Below are positions 7,917-15,912 of a DNA stretch of 16,250 nt, in pieces (position 1 is the first letter of the stretch; every line of letters begins with the position of its first letter). The DNA is taken from contig SDVU01000271.1 in the NCBI GenBank assembly GCA_016256075.1, positions 1 through 16,250 on the forward strand. Direction: 5' to 3'. The stretch comes from Dictyocoela muelleri (Eukaryota > Microsporidia). The notes beneath the pieces are model-generated. The model saw only the letters and a program-made list of their open reading frames with translations. It did not search any database and was not told the DNA's origin. Position numbers and translations under genes: made by a program.

Positions 7917-9440
7917 AGCTGCCCGAAAGGCATTCCGAAAAAATGACACAACATCTATGACTGAAAACCCCGAATTTATGAAATCTCCACAAAAAAAATG
8001 ATAATAGGAATTATATATATAATATGCAAAGAGAAACCGATAATTATATTTATTGGAGATGTATGAGAAAAAATTGCACGGGTAGAATACATACATCTCA
8101 TAATAGAGATAGTATTTTAAAAGAAAGTGAGCATTGGCATTAAGAAGAAAATGAAAGGCTTACTAAAATTCGTGTTAATGATAAATTAAAAAAAATCTAC
8201 CATAGAAACAAATGATGGTTTTTATATGCTTTGTTGGCAGCAACTCTTTAATTAAACGAAAATGATAAAAAAATTTAAATAAAATCGATAATATGCGGGA
8301 TTATTTTGTCAGTATTATAAATAAAAAATTTAAGAATAAATAAAATAATAATAATGAAATACTCAAATGTATAAATAGACATTCGCAAAAAAAAAGAATT
8401 TCTACATTTTGATACTTGATTAGATTCTGAAAGAAGAATAATAATTTTCTATACGCTAGCAAATGTTGAAATTTTGAATAGATCTATAGTTTGGCTAGGA
8501 GATGGAAGTTTATATTTGTCTCCCAAAGAATTTGAACAAATTTATATCCTTCATGCTTCTTATTTCTCTAAAACCATCTCGATTATCTATATATTTATGA
8601 AAAGAAAAACTATTTTTTCTTATAACAATGTGTTTTCATTTTTAAAACGTAATTTAAATATTGAACCGAAAATATATGATTGTAGATTTTGAAATAGCTC
8701 CTTATAAAGCTTTCAAAGAAAATTTCAAAGCCACTGAAATTCAAGGAGGTTATTTACATTTTACGCAAATAGTTATAAGATTTTTAGTAACAAAAGGATT
8801 TATTGAAAAATATAGGTTTGATATTGAATATAAAAATTTGTTAAATATTTATTATTTTTAACATATATGTCTATTCACGCAGTAATCTCTGAATTTGATA
8901 AAATATGCATGTTTTAAAAAGCTGATAAATACTACAATAGTTTGATTTTTTTTTCAAAAATAATTTTATTGTAAACAAAAAAATGCACCTACAAAAAATT
9001 TTAACTTTTGGTCAGCAAATTAAAGAGTATTGAATAATATGTCAACTACAACAAATAGCTGTGAGGCATATCACAGAAATATTAACTCAAAATTAGTGAA
9101 AAAGGAACAGCCATTTGGAAAATAATTGATATTTTGAAAAAAGAATAGAGGTGAATTAATATAATAATCAATAATTTAAAATCAGGAAAAAAATATAAAA
9201 AAATGACATGCAATGAAAAATATTGTTGCGAATTTCATTCATTATAGTGATTATGAATTTTATGAAAATATTGCAAGAATTCTAAATATTTTTATTCAAT
9301 AAAATTCATCTAATTTATTTTTTTAATTAAAATTATTTTTAAACTTTTTAATATAATTTTATGCAATTTGTGTTGTTTTTTCGGATAAATTTTTGTGTCA
9401 TTTTTCCGAAAAAACGACTTTGACGTTTTTTCAGAAAGGG
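7917..9440 (+). mobile_element. MULE1: decayed FLYWCH-type Mutator-like element
   Basis: This transposon encodes the pseudogene at 7943-9302. Its ends share an imperfect inverted repeat: GAAAAAATGACACAA at 7937-7951 pairs with TTGTGTCATTTTTCC at 9393-9407 (one mismatch). The outer bases are more diverged (GCCCGAAAGG on the left; TTTTTCAGAAAGGG on the right). The right end also resembles the left end of MULE2. Both ends abut copies of the R repeat. I infer the bounds from these R junctions and the inverted repeats; no clear 8-10 bp target duplication is visible. Confidence 0.72.
7943..9302 (+). pseudogene. MULE transposase pseudogene with FLYWCH zinc finger (MULE1)
   Basis: Reading across frames recovers a full-length MULE transposase of about 390-450 codons. 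The first ATG (7943) lies inside the left terminal repeat. A FLYWCH zinc finger follows at 8042-8140, with YIYWRC, NCTGRIH and HWH giving the expected Cys2His2 ligands. The DDE domain begins with WLGDGS, the first Asp at codon 8501-8503. It continues with YIFMKRKTIFSY and then the second Asp in VDFEIA (codon 8685-8687). An FTQIVIRFL segment corresponds to the family's FHF-Q---R motif. The catalytic Glu lies in NSCEAYHR (codon 9063-9065). A Lys-rich tail containing NNLKSGKKYKK ends near 9302. It is broken by multiple stops and frame changes: after 8140, near 8690, around 8860, and near 9033. All three catalytic positions survive as codons. Confidence 0.88.
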
Positions 9441-9587
9441 TTATAAAATTTAGTATTTAATAAACTTCATAAAGTCTTATAATATATCTATTTGAGATGC
9501 TTGATTATGTTAATAACTTTTTAAGTTTTTTTTCCTACATTTACATAGAGTTCTGTGTACTCTTTAATACATTTACAGTAGCATTTA
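9441..9587 (+). repeat. R repeat, copy 2 (~150 bp)
   Basis: This is closest to copy 1, with only a few differences from the CTTCATAAAGTC block to the CATTTA end. It lies exactly between the right end of MULE1 and the left end of MULE2. An open frame starting at 9497 runs through it into MULE2 terminal sequence and is not considered a gene. Confidence 0.9.
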
Positions 9588-9632
9588 GGCTGCCCGAAAA
9601 ATTGAAAAAGTCGAGTTTTCGGGATAAATTGT

Positions 9633-9652
9633 CGAGTTTTACTGAAAACTCG
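9633..9652. repeat. Subterminal hairpin of MULE2, 8-bp stem
   Basis: CGAGTTTT at 9633-9640 pairs perfectly with AAAACTCG at 9645-9652 around ACTG. It lies in the left terminal region of MULE2. Confidence 0.8.
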
Positions 9653-9739
9653 CCAAAATTAAAAAATAAAATAAAATTAATTATATTAATTAAAAAAATA
9701 CTAAAAATTTATAGAATAGATTATATTTAAATCATGAAA

Positions 9740-11090
9740 TAAATATATCTTTTTTTTTCTAAATTTCTGTAAAACTAATAATCAAAATAACTATAAAAAT
9801 CTAAAAAAATGTTTTTGACTTAATTTTCCTGCTTATTTTTTCATTATTTTCCTGACTTAAGATTATTAATTAAAATATTTATATTTTTTTTTCTTTTTTA
9901 ATAAATTAATAGTTTTGATGTTTGGTTTTTTTTAGATATTTTAGAAATCATATATCTATGATATGCCTCGCAGCTATTAGGTAGTAGGAATGTCAAAATG
10001 AAGTCGTTCATTTACTGACTAAAATTTAAGTTCTTTTGTAGGTATTTTTTATTATTTTCAATAAAATTTGATAAAAAATATGATATTAAGTTAATGTAAC
10101 ATGGTTCATTTTGTTTTAGCAAACAAATTTTATTGAATTCAGGAAAAATCTTAATTAAGTGAACATATGCAAGAAATATCAGGTATTTTATGAACGTTTT
10201 GTATTTAATATTATTTTTATATATTTCTATATATTTATTTTGTTTTAAAAACCTTATAATTATTTGTGTAAAAAAAGAAAATAACATCTAAATATTTTCG
10301 AATTTTTAAAAGTTTTCTAAATAGAATTAAAAGAGGCTATTCTAAAATCAACAATAATATTTCTTGTTTTTACTGACATTTTCGCCTTGATAGTTTTAAA
10401 AAGAAATTATAAGATGACAAATTCCGATTTTTCATAAAGATATAAACCAAAGGGGGTTAATTTACGAAATTTTGGCAATGTATGATATATAATTGATCAA
10501 AATTTTTCGGTGAAACCAAAAATGTGCCATCACATAGCCATGTTTCACTTTGGTTTAAAATTCTAAAATTATATTAAGTTATGAAAATTATAATTCGTTT
10601 TATATCGAGAGAGCCACCATCATATTGTAAGAAAAATTTATTATCAAATGTATATTATAAATATCTAGCAATTCATCATTAGAACCATTTGAAAACTCAG
10701 TAACATTTTTTTTCAGTTTAGTGTAATAATCTACAAAACTTTCATATTTTTTGCAAATTGTATCCTTTAATTTCTTAAATTTCATTCATTGCTGAAAGTA
10801 GGGAAGAGTCAAATGGTTCATTTGTTTGTGTTGCTTTGACTTTCAATAAATTATAGATTTTTATTTTTGCAATTTTATCATTTTAAATATCATGATAATG
10901 ACATTCTTGATAGATTACGTAACAAGTTGAAATATCAGTATGAAATATGCCTGAACAATAACGTCGAACACATCTACAATAAATGTAAAAACTTGTCTAT
11001 TTTGCAAATTATATATATAACCTTCATATATAAGTTTTTTCTTTTTTCTTTGTGATTTTAAAATTTCAAAATTACTATTAATTAGGGGTT
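9740..11090 (-). pseudogene. MULE transposase pseudogene with FLYWCH zinc finger (MULE2)
   Basis: The minus strand read across frames gives the same domain order as MULE1. A FLYWCH finger lies at about 10892-10989 (YIYCRC, YCSGIFHT, CHYH). It is followed by KVKATQTNEPFDSSLLSAM near 10795-10855 and FLQYDGGSLDIKRIIIF before the core. The DDE domain has WLCDGTF with the first Asp at codon 10529-10531, PLVYIFMK, and IIVDFRIAS with the second Asp at codon 10347-10349 (Arg replaces the usual Glu after DF). FTQIIIRFLKQNKYIEIY follows, and the catalytic Glu is in NSCEAYHR at codon 9967-9969. The tail contains NNLKSGK, as in MULE1. Multiple stops and frame changes break it. The open frame at 10012-10287 is its best-preserved piece. 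The plus-strand frame at 10867-11055 is the antisense shadow of the zinc finger. Confidence 0.87.
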
Positions 11091-11119
11091 CTTTCGAGTT
11101 TTCTGTAAACTTGACAAAA

Positions 11120-11157
11120 CCAACCAGAAACTCGACTTTGTCGAGTTTTTGGTTTGG
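11120..11157. repeat. Terminal hairpin of MULE2, 17-bp stem
   Basis: The left arm at 11120-11136 and right arm at 11140-11157 pair through GAAACTCGAC/GTCGAGTTTTT around TTT, with one bulge and one mismatch. It forms the outermost right end of MULE2 and carries the CGAGTT motif. Confidence 0.8.
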
Positions 11158-11160
11158 CTA

Positions 11161-11317
11161 CTATTAAATAAATTATAAATTTAAGTGATTAATAAACTTA
11201 ATAAAGCCTTATAAGATATATATTTGAGATGCTTGATTATGTTATTAACTTTTAAAGTTTTTTCCTACATTTACATAGATTTTTTCGTGCTCTTTAATAC
11301 ATTTACAGTAGCATTTA
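11161..11317 (+). repeat. R repeat, copy 3 (~150 bp)
   Basis: This shares the whole of R, including ATTTGAGATGCTTGATTATG, CCTACATTTACATAGA and TTTAATACATTTACAGTAGC, but is more diverged than copies 1 and 2. Its start (CTATTAAATAAATTATAAA) matches the start of copy 1. It ends at GCATTTA with no MULE following it. Confidence 0.88.
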
Positions 11318-11439
11318 TACCTTCTTATTAATCCTCTTACTTTTAAATATAACACCTTGACCATCGTTATTTTATTTTTTTTAATCGTAATCTCAAAGTA
11401 ACTATGTATTTATTATCAAGAATTTTTTAATTTTTCATA

Positions 11440-11590
11440 CGAATTGAGAATCGAGCGAATTGTTAATTAGGCAAATTACGGATCGCGAATTTGGAATATG
11501 ACAAATTGCGATTGGACGAAATTCGAATCGGAAGAATTGCGAATCGGAAGAATTGCATATTGGGCGAATTGCGAATCGGGCGAATTGTGG
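11440..11590 (-). repeat. 16-bp tandem repeat, ~9.5 copies
   Basis: The unit GAATTGCGAATCGGGC is kept in 16-base phase across the block, with one 14-base unit near 11488-11501. Copies are cleanest at 11536-11590. The reverse complement, GCCCGATTCGCAATTC, matches the end of dispersed repeats A (3242-3394) and B (7389-7541), so this array probably arose by expansion of that family's terminal motif. Confidence 0.9.
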
Positions 11591-11597
11591 TATAACC

Positions 11598-11967
11598 AAA
11601 AATTCCACGCCCTGATCTAAAAAAATAAAATTTTAAAATTTTAAAATGAAAACAAAAAATACGGTACTGTTTATTTTAGTAATATAATTTTCTATAGTAT
11701 GAGAAGAGATTGATATGAACAAAAAAAATTTATTATAAAATGTACATTTTGAGGTAAAGTTATTATTTTCTTTGCTTCTATAAAAGGTCTAATTATAGAA
11801 TCTATAAAAAAACATATCTTTACCTCTTAATGTACACTTTATAATGAAAATAATAACACTTCATATTTATAACATCTTATTTTCATAAAAATTGGGGGCT
11901 AAAATGCACCAGTATTGCATTTTTTGTTTTCATTTTTTTATTTTTTTTATCGACGCGTGAAATTTTT
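11598..11967. mobile_element. ~370-bp foldback/MITE-like element
   Basis: Nested complementary blocks define it. Outermost, AAAAATTCCACGC (11598-11610) pairs with GCGTGAAATTTTT (11955-11967). Next, AAAATGAAAACAAAAAATAC near 11643 pairs with the matching block ending near 11936. Innermost, 11732-11759 pairs with 11818-11845 (ATGTACATT and GAGGTAAAG cores). The interior is A/T-rich with no coding trace. It could be a non-autonomous DNA element. Its outer arms resemble the GATAAAAATTTC core of dispersed repeats A and B. Confidence 0.75.
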
Positions 11968-12552
11968 ATCGAAGTGTAAAATTCTCATGTACAAACTAAT
12001 GTTTCTTTATTTAAAGGAATAATTGATCTTCTATTTAACCTAAATTTATTTTTTAATCGTATAAAAATAATTCTTAAATTATGTTTTATAAAAAATATGT
12101 CACTTAATATTTCTTATACTATTATAAATTTTTTCTACACCCAAATAATTATATGGCCATGAATTATATATTTACTCACAATTTCGCTCCAAACACCAAA
12201 AACTCTTTTATTTCAAATTTTAAATTACAGTAACATCTTATCAAATCGATTACCCAACCCCTACTTATAATATTATATTTAGAATTTACGCCTTTCTTAT
12301 TGTACACAAGATTTTTTATTATATTTCAGACAAAAAGCGTATATTAAATTCAAAATTTTCTTATTATATCACTCTTTATAGCATACTACTAATGTAACAT
12401 TAATATTCAAAAACTCACCAAGCAGTGTTTTTGACACCTCTTACTTCTTAACTGTTTGAAAATTTTTCTTCGAAGTTGTTTTTCTCCACTAAAGATAACC
12501 TTATTATCTATAAAGATTTTGAGTATTTTTCGAATAATTTTTAGCCAAATTG
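11968..12552. other. Unassigned AT-rich spacer
   Basis: Near 11941-11980 an 18-base motif is duplicated (TTTATCGACGCGTGAAAT and TTTATCGAAGTGTAAAAT). Beyond that, no repeat, recognisable protein trace or long open frame was found on either strand. A weak minus-strand reading around 12250-12450 was judged chance. Confidence 0.5.
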
Positions 12553-13648
12553 TTTATTTATTCCCGTCACAAAAAAATAAATCGGCGGATAAAGTAAAAA
12601 AATTGCCAAAAATTTACACAAATAAATAATGCCAAAAATTTAAAAATGACAAAAAATGCAAACAAAATAAAGTATTTATTCATTATATCGGAATAAAATT
12701 TTTAAAAAAACGCTAAATATATTATTTGTATGATTATTTCGCCACATAAAATCATCAAAATATGATAGAATATGTTCTCTGTGTATTCCTTTCATGCCCT
12801 TAATTTAAAATCTACAGAAATCCATAGCGATTCGATATTTTTTATTTGGACGCCGGTAACAAGATCACAAAAAATAAGAGTATTTTAAAAAGTTCTATTA
12901 TAAAAAGTCTCAATCACTCTTCTGTTACCAGCCCATTCCTCGGAAAGAATTATTGTTTCATTTAAAAAACTTCGCTTTTTATTGTACATATTATACTCGC
13001 TTTTCTATCAAGGACTATTTTTAAAAAACATTTGACTGGTTAATAACTTGTATCACAATTACAGAATACTCATATAGGTCGTCGGTTTAGTCTACCACAT
13101 TTATAAACAGGTTTGTGGCGAAAAGATACTCATCAATCTGACAAATTATACCTTTACCGCCTAACTTTATCGGATTAATACGAAAAAATCTTAATTTTTT
13201 GTATCGAATACAAGCAAAAATCATAATCAAAGTAGGTTTTGATTAACTAGGTCTGCCATTATTCGGGTAATTTATCTTTTTGACACCATTTCCACAAAAC
13301 TTCGAGCCAAATGTTTATGAAATTTTTGATATGTTTGAAAAAGAATAAACTCTCAAGCTTATTTTTTTTAAATAACTGATTAAGTTGACATTAAAACACC
13401 TATATCAGTAAAAATAAGTAGAAAGGCGAAAATTTTTTCAAAGAAAATTCTTGGTTACAGTGTTCGCATTGAAGAGCTTGTTGTAATAAGAAACGCTGTT
13501 TGAAAAATTGTATAACATCTTCTATAGATGCATTTAATAGGTATCATATTTTTGATTCATAAAATGTTGACATTGAGGAAAATTTTACACAAGTAAAAAA
13601 ATGCAAATGGCATTTTTTTACTATATCTTAATCGGCTGGGAAATAAAT
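12553..13648 (-). mobile_element. Merlin/IS1595-type element B (approximate bounds)
   Basis: This encloses the pseudogene at 12676-13540. The proposed ends share TTTATTTATTCCCG/GGGAAATAAA and AGTAAAAAAATTGCC/GGCATTTTTTTACT in inverted orientation, separated by diverged sequence. The right end contains a subterminal palindrome, GTAAAAAAATGC/GCATTTTTTTAC, around 13593-13622. No clear target duplication was found, so the outer bounds are uncertain by a few tens of bases. Confidence 0.5.
12676..13540 (-). pseudogene. Merlin/IS1595-type transposase pseudogene B
   Basis: About 288 codons read across frames on the minus strand. They contain an N-terminal helix (IEDVIQFFKQRFLLQQ) and a zinc ribbon starting CEHC near 13460. 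A second zinc-ribbon segment (CFNVNL) and NFINIWLEVLWKWCQKDKLP near 13260-13310 follow. GGKGIICQIDEYLF gives the first catalytic Asp at codon 13132-13134, followed out of frame by RHKPVYKCGRLNRRPI, the family's H-PK--rGR block. SEEWAGNRRVIETFYN has Glu (codon 12939-12941) where the second Asp of SDEWAGY is expected. GVQIKNIESLW holds the third acidic residue at codon 12831-12833, and a DDFMWRNN tail is typical of IS1595 C-termini. It stops at 12676-12678. Several stops and frame changes make it inactive. Confidence 0.85.
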
Positions 13649-13863
13649 CTCTTCATTGAAAATTTGTCTTAATTTTCATTATAAATAACTATTTTTTTAC
13701 GTCAAATATTCCTCTTTTAACTGTCTAATCATCAAAGACCTTAGAGAGATATTTTCAAAATTTTTGTTTCTACAGCACTTTGTGTCACTCAAAATAATCG
13801 ATAACTGTAAATAAAAATATATTGAAATATCATGAAATAATGTATTTAAGAAGGTCACGCTTT
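13649..13863. other. AT-rich spacer between Merlin elements B and C
   Basis: No coding trace or repeat was recognised. Its last eight bases (13856-13863, CACGCTTT) are the proposed left target-site duplication of Merlin element C. Confidence 0.5.
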
Positions 13864-13872
13864 GGTTCTACT

Positions 13873-14066
13873 CCGTTCAAACTACCCCATTTTTTTAAAA
13901 AATAAAGAAAAAGTATGATAAAGCATATTTTTATATAGTAAATTCAGAAATGCTTGTATTTTTCTATAAAGATAAATATAAGCATTTCCGAGTTTACCAT
14001 ATAAAAATATGCTTTATCATACCTTTTTTTCTTTTTTTGAGAAAAAAATTGGGGTAGTCTGAACGG
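13873..14066. repeat. 194-bp palindrome in left TIR of Merlin C
   Basis: The arms read CCGTTCAAACTACCCCA and TGGGGTAGTCTGAACGG at the outside, then AGTATGATAAAGCATATTTT and its complement further in, and meet near 13970. Pairing is interrupted by a few mismatches. Compared with the right TIR, which has only a ~58-bp hairpin at the same place, this end carries about 130 extra palindromic bases. Confidence 0.88.
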
Positions 14067-14234
14067 TTAGAAATTTAAATTCCTTATAAAATTTTTTGAA
14101 ATTTAACTTAAAAAATAATTTATTGATAAATATGGATTAGAAATTATTTATTAATAATAAAGTATAAAAAATCAGCAAACTCGATATTTTTGTAATTCAA
14201 AAATAACATAAACATCATAAGATGATCATAAATA

Positions 14235-15033
14235 TTATCTATTGAGATACCATATGCCCAGTGTTTTATTTTTTATGTGCTTCCATAAATTTTCAATTTT
14301 TTTGAGTGTTTGCTTCGGTAATTGGATAAACGAATTTTTTTTATGGCAAACAGTTTCATGAAAATATCCATCATCTTTCAGCGAATTGTATGCACCACAT
14401 TGATCTGTAATAATGTATGGGTGTTTCAAAATGTTTGTTTGAATAATCGGAATAAGCGTTTTTGAGTCTCTTGAAAATACTCTCTTTAATATACACTTAC
14501 CATTTTTCGAATCGATAGCCCACATATCCATACTGACTTCTTTTCCCTCCTTCTGCCGTATAATATTTTCGCTTAATGAGTTTCATCTATTTGAACTTCC
14601 TTAAAGGACCCATCTATTTTAACAGGATTATTTAACACACACTCTTTAATCTTTTTTTCTAATTATGGGTAAAATAGACATATAATACTCAACCGATATT
14701 TCACAATTATATAATATATAATTAAGAGGGAAATGAAATTTGACGTAAAAATAATGACAAAATTTCAAAAAAGCCTTGATTTCAAATCTTAAATTATATA
14801 ATTCGGAATTTAAAAGTATATTATATCGTTTAACGCCGAGTGAACAAAAAAGCAAATGCTCAAACATCCAGTTTGTTTTTTTTTTGAATTTTTAATATTT
14901 ACATACACCAGGGACATTTAGCATTATCATTCATTATTCCGAGAATTTTAAAAATTTCACTTATTTTTTCATTATCGCATATGAGTTCGAAAAATTCATC
15001 GTCTTTCAATTTGTTGGTTTGGAAAGATTGCAT
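14235..15033 (-). pseudogene. Merlin/IS1595-type transposase pseudogene C
   Basis: It starts with ATG at 15033. The first 44 codons (to the stop at 14899-14901) end in CPWC, the first half of the zinc ribbon. A second segment (14646-14867) begins MFEHLLFC, where the ribbon's second Cys pair is expected, and continues with VKRYNILLNSE and a helix-rich linker. Then come DGSFKEVQIDETH, with the first catalytic Asp at codon 14585-14587, and a stop at 14573-14575. A frame change leads to the open piece at 14235-14531, with SRDSKTLIPIIQTNI, IITDQCGAYNSL (second Asp, codon 14403-14405) and TLKKIENLWKHIKNK (catalytic Glu, codon 14292-14294). About 266 codons match the family length. D, D and E all survive, and only about four breaks are seen, so it is the youngest-looking transposase here. 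Confidence 0.9.
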
Positions 15034-15086
15034 AAAGGTTGTAAGATTTTTTTAAAAAAAATTTTATAAGGAAGTTAAATTTCTGA

Positions 15087-15144
15087 CCGTTAATACAACA
15101 AATTTTTTTTCTTTTTTGGAAAAAAAATTGTGTTGTCTGAACGG
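15087..15144. repeat. 58-bp hairpin in right TIR of Merlin C
   Basis: CCGTTAATACAACAAATTTT pairs with AAAATTGTGTTGTCTGAACGG around a CTTTTTTGG centre, with mismatches near the outside. It occupies the same position in the right TIR as the 194-bp palindrome does in the left. Confidence 0.8.
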
Positions 15145-15177
15145 AGTAGAACCCATGTTTTTTAAAAAACATTTTAA

Positions 15178-15250
15178 TGACATAAAAATTTTCTAAAATA
15201 ATACCATTTTCTAAAGCAATAACATTTTTCTAAGCCCATAAACTTTTTAT
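15178..15250. repeat. ~18-bp degenerate repeat (CAATAACATTTTTCTAA)
   Basis: About four units repeat an ATAACATTTTTCTAA-like motif directly to the right of Merlin C. The same motif returns at 15713-15795 in the same orientation. Confidence 0.65.
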
Positions 15251-15712
15251 AAATATATATTTATTCCCGCGACAACATTCATTGCTGCCAAACTAGTTAG
15301 ATGTCTCGATTATAGTATTTAGACCTTTGGCGTATAAGTTTTTAATAATGTGACACTTTCTAAGCTACCCAATAGCCCAGCTGTACAGGCGATTTTCGTT
15401 TTAAAATGACTCAGTATGATACAGATAATAAACGCTTTTTCATAAATTATAATTTTTTTTTCACTACTTATTTTGCTTAAATGCGTCGAAGCAATCTCCT
15501 TCACACCTATTAGAATCCCTTATACTTATAACTCTATAAAACTAAATCTTAATCCTATATACCTCACTAAGAAAAACTGTATATTTTTAATATATTTCTA
15601 TAGTTTTTATCTGCATAATGTCATTCACTTATTATTTATTGTATGTGGCGTCAATGAGATTCTAACTCTAACTTAAATTTTCATTAAATAGTGCTTATAT
15701 TGAGCTATCTAA
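15251..15712. other. Unassigned spacer between two CAATAACATTTT arrays
   Basis: Short open frames at 15319-15504 (minus) and 15473-15676 (plus) overlap here. Neither translation shows a domain I recognise; the minus-strand one contains FKTKIACTAGLLGSL. They may be chance or remnants of an unknown element bounded by the two arrays. The start of the region carries TATTTATTCCCG, also seen at the left end of Merlin B. Confidence 0.4.
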
Positions 15713-15795
15713 CCTCAATAACATTTTCTACAACAATAACATTTTTTTATAGTTAGTACATTTTATTGATAAGCAATAACATTTTTTTAAATCAA
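15713..15795. repeat. CAATAACATTTT repeat, second cluster
   Basis: Three copies of CAATAACATTTT(T) lie with irregular spacing, in the same orientation as 15178-15250. Confidence 0.65.
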
Positions 15796-15912
15796 AAAAA
15801 TGTCATGCCATACGAAAATTATAGATTAAAAAGGAGATTGAGGCCTTCTTAAAAAGATGATCTAATGCATATTTAAATATACTATCCTTATACCCTCCTC
15901 GTTTGTTTTAAG

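Larger units (their letters stand above)
9588..11160 (-). mobile_element. MULE2: decayed FLYWCH-type Mutator-like element, inverted relative to MULE1
   Basis: This element encodes the pseudogene at 9740-11090. The left end (GCTGCCCGAAAAATTGAAAA then AGTCGAGTTTTC) and the reverse complement of the right end (TAGCCAAACCAAAAACTCGA then CAAAGTCGAGTTTCT) align with gaps and share AAAGTCGAGTTT. The left end also aligns with the right end of MULE1. Each end contains a CGAGTT hairpin (9633-9652 and 11120-11157). It is bounded by R copies 2 and 3. Confidence 0.7.
13864..15153 (-). mobile_element. Merlin/IS1595-type transposon C, 1290 bp, with long compound TIRs
   Basis: The outer ends are matching inverted repeats: GGTTCTACTCCGTTCA on the left and TGAACGGAGTAGAACC on the right are perfect complements. 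An inner inverted pair, AGAAATTTAAATTCCTTATA (14070-14089) against its near-complement at 15063-15084, shows the TIRs extend well inside. Between them each end holds a palindrome (13873-14066 and 15087-15144). Flanking 8-mers CACGCTTT (13856-13863) and CATGTTTT (15154-15161) match at six of eight positions, both differences being C/T, as expected for an aged 8-bp target duplication of the IS1595/Merlin type. The transposase inside is inactive. Confidence 0.88.

Noticed and set aside
7914-8096. Minus-strand open frame of 60 codons
   Set aside because: Antisense shadow of the MULE1 N-terminal region and zinc finger.
7761-9587. R copies 1 and 2 as LTRs of a retroelement around MULE1
   Set aside because: The interior is a MULE DNA transposase with its own inverted ends, R lacks TG...CA ends, and a third R beyond MULE2 fits the same pattern.
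9497-9730. Plus-strand open frame of 77 codons
   Set aside because: Runs from R repeat copy 2 into the MULE2 terminal region; composite of repeats, not a gene.
10867-11055. Plus-strand open frame of 62 codons
   Set aside because: Lies antisense to the FLYWCH finger of MULE2, whose motifs are far more convincing.
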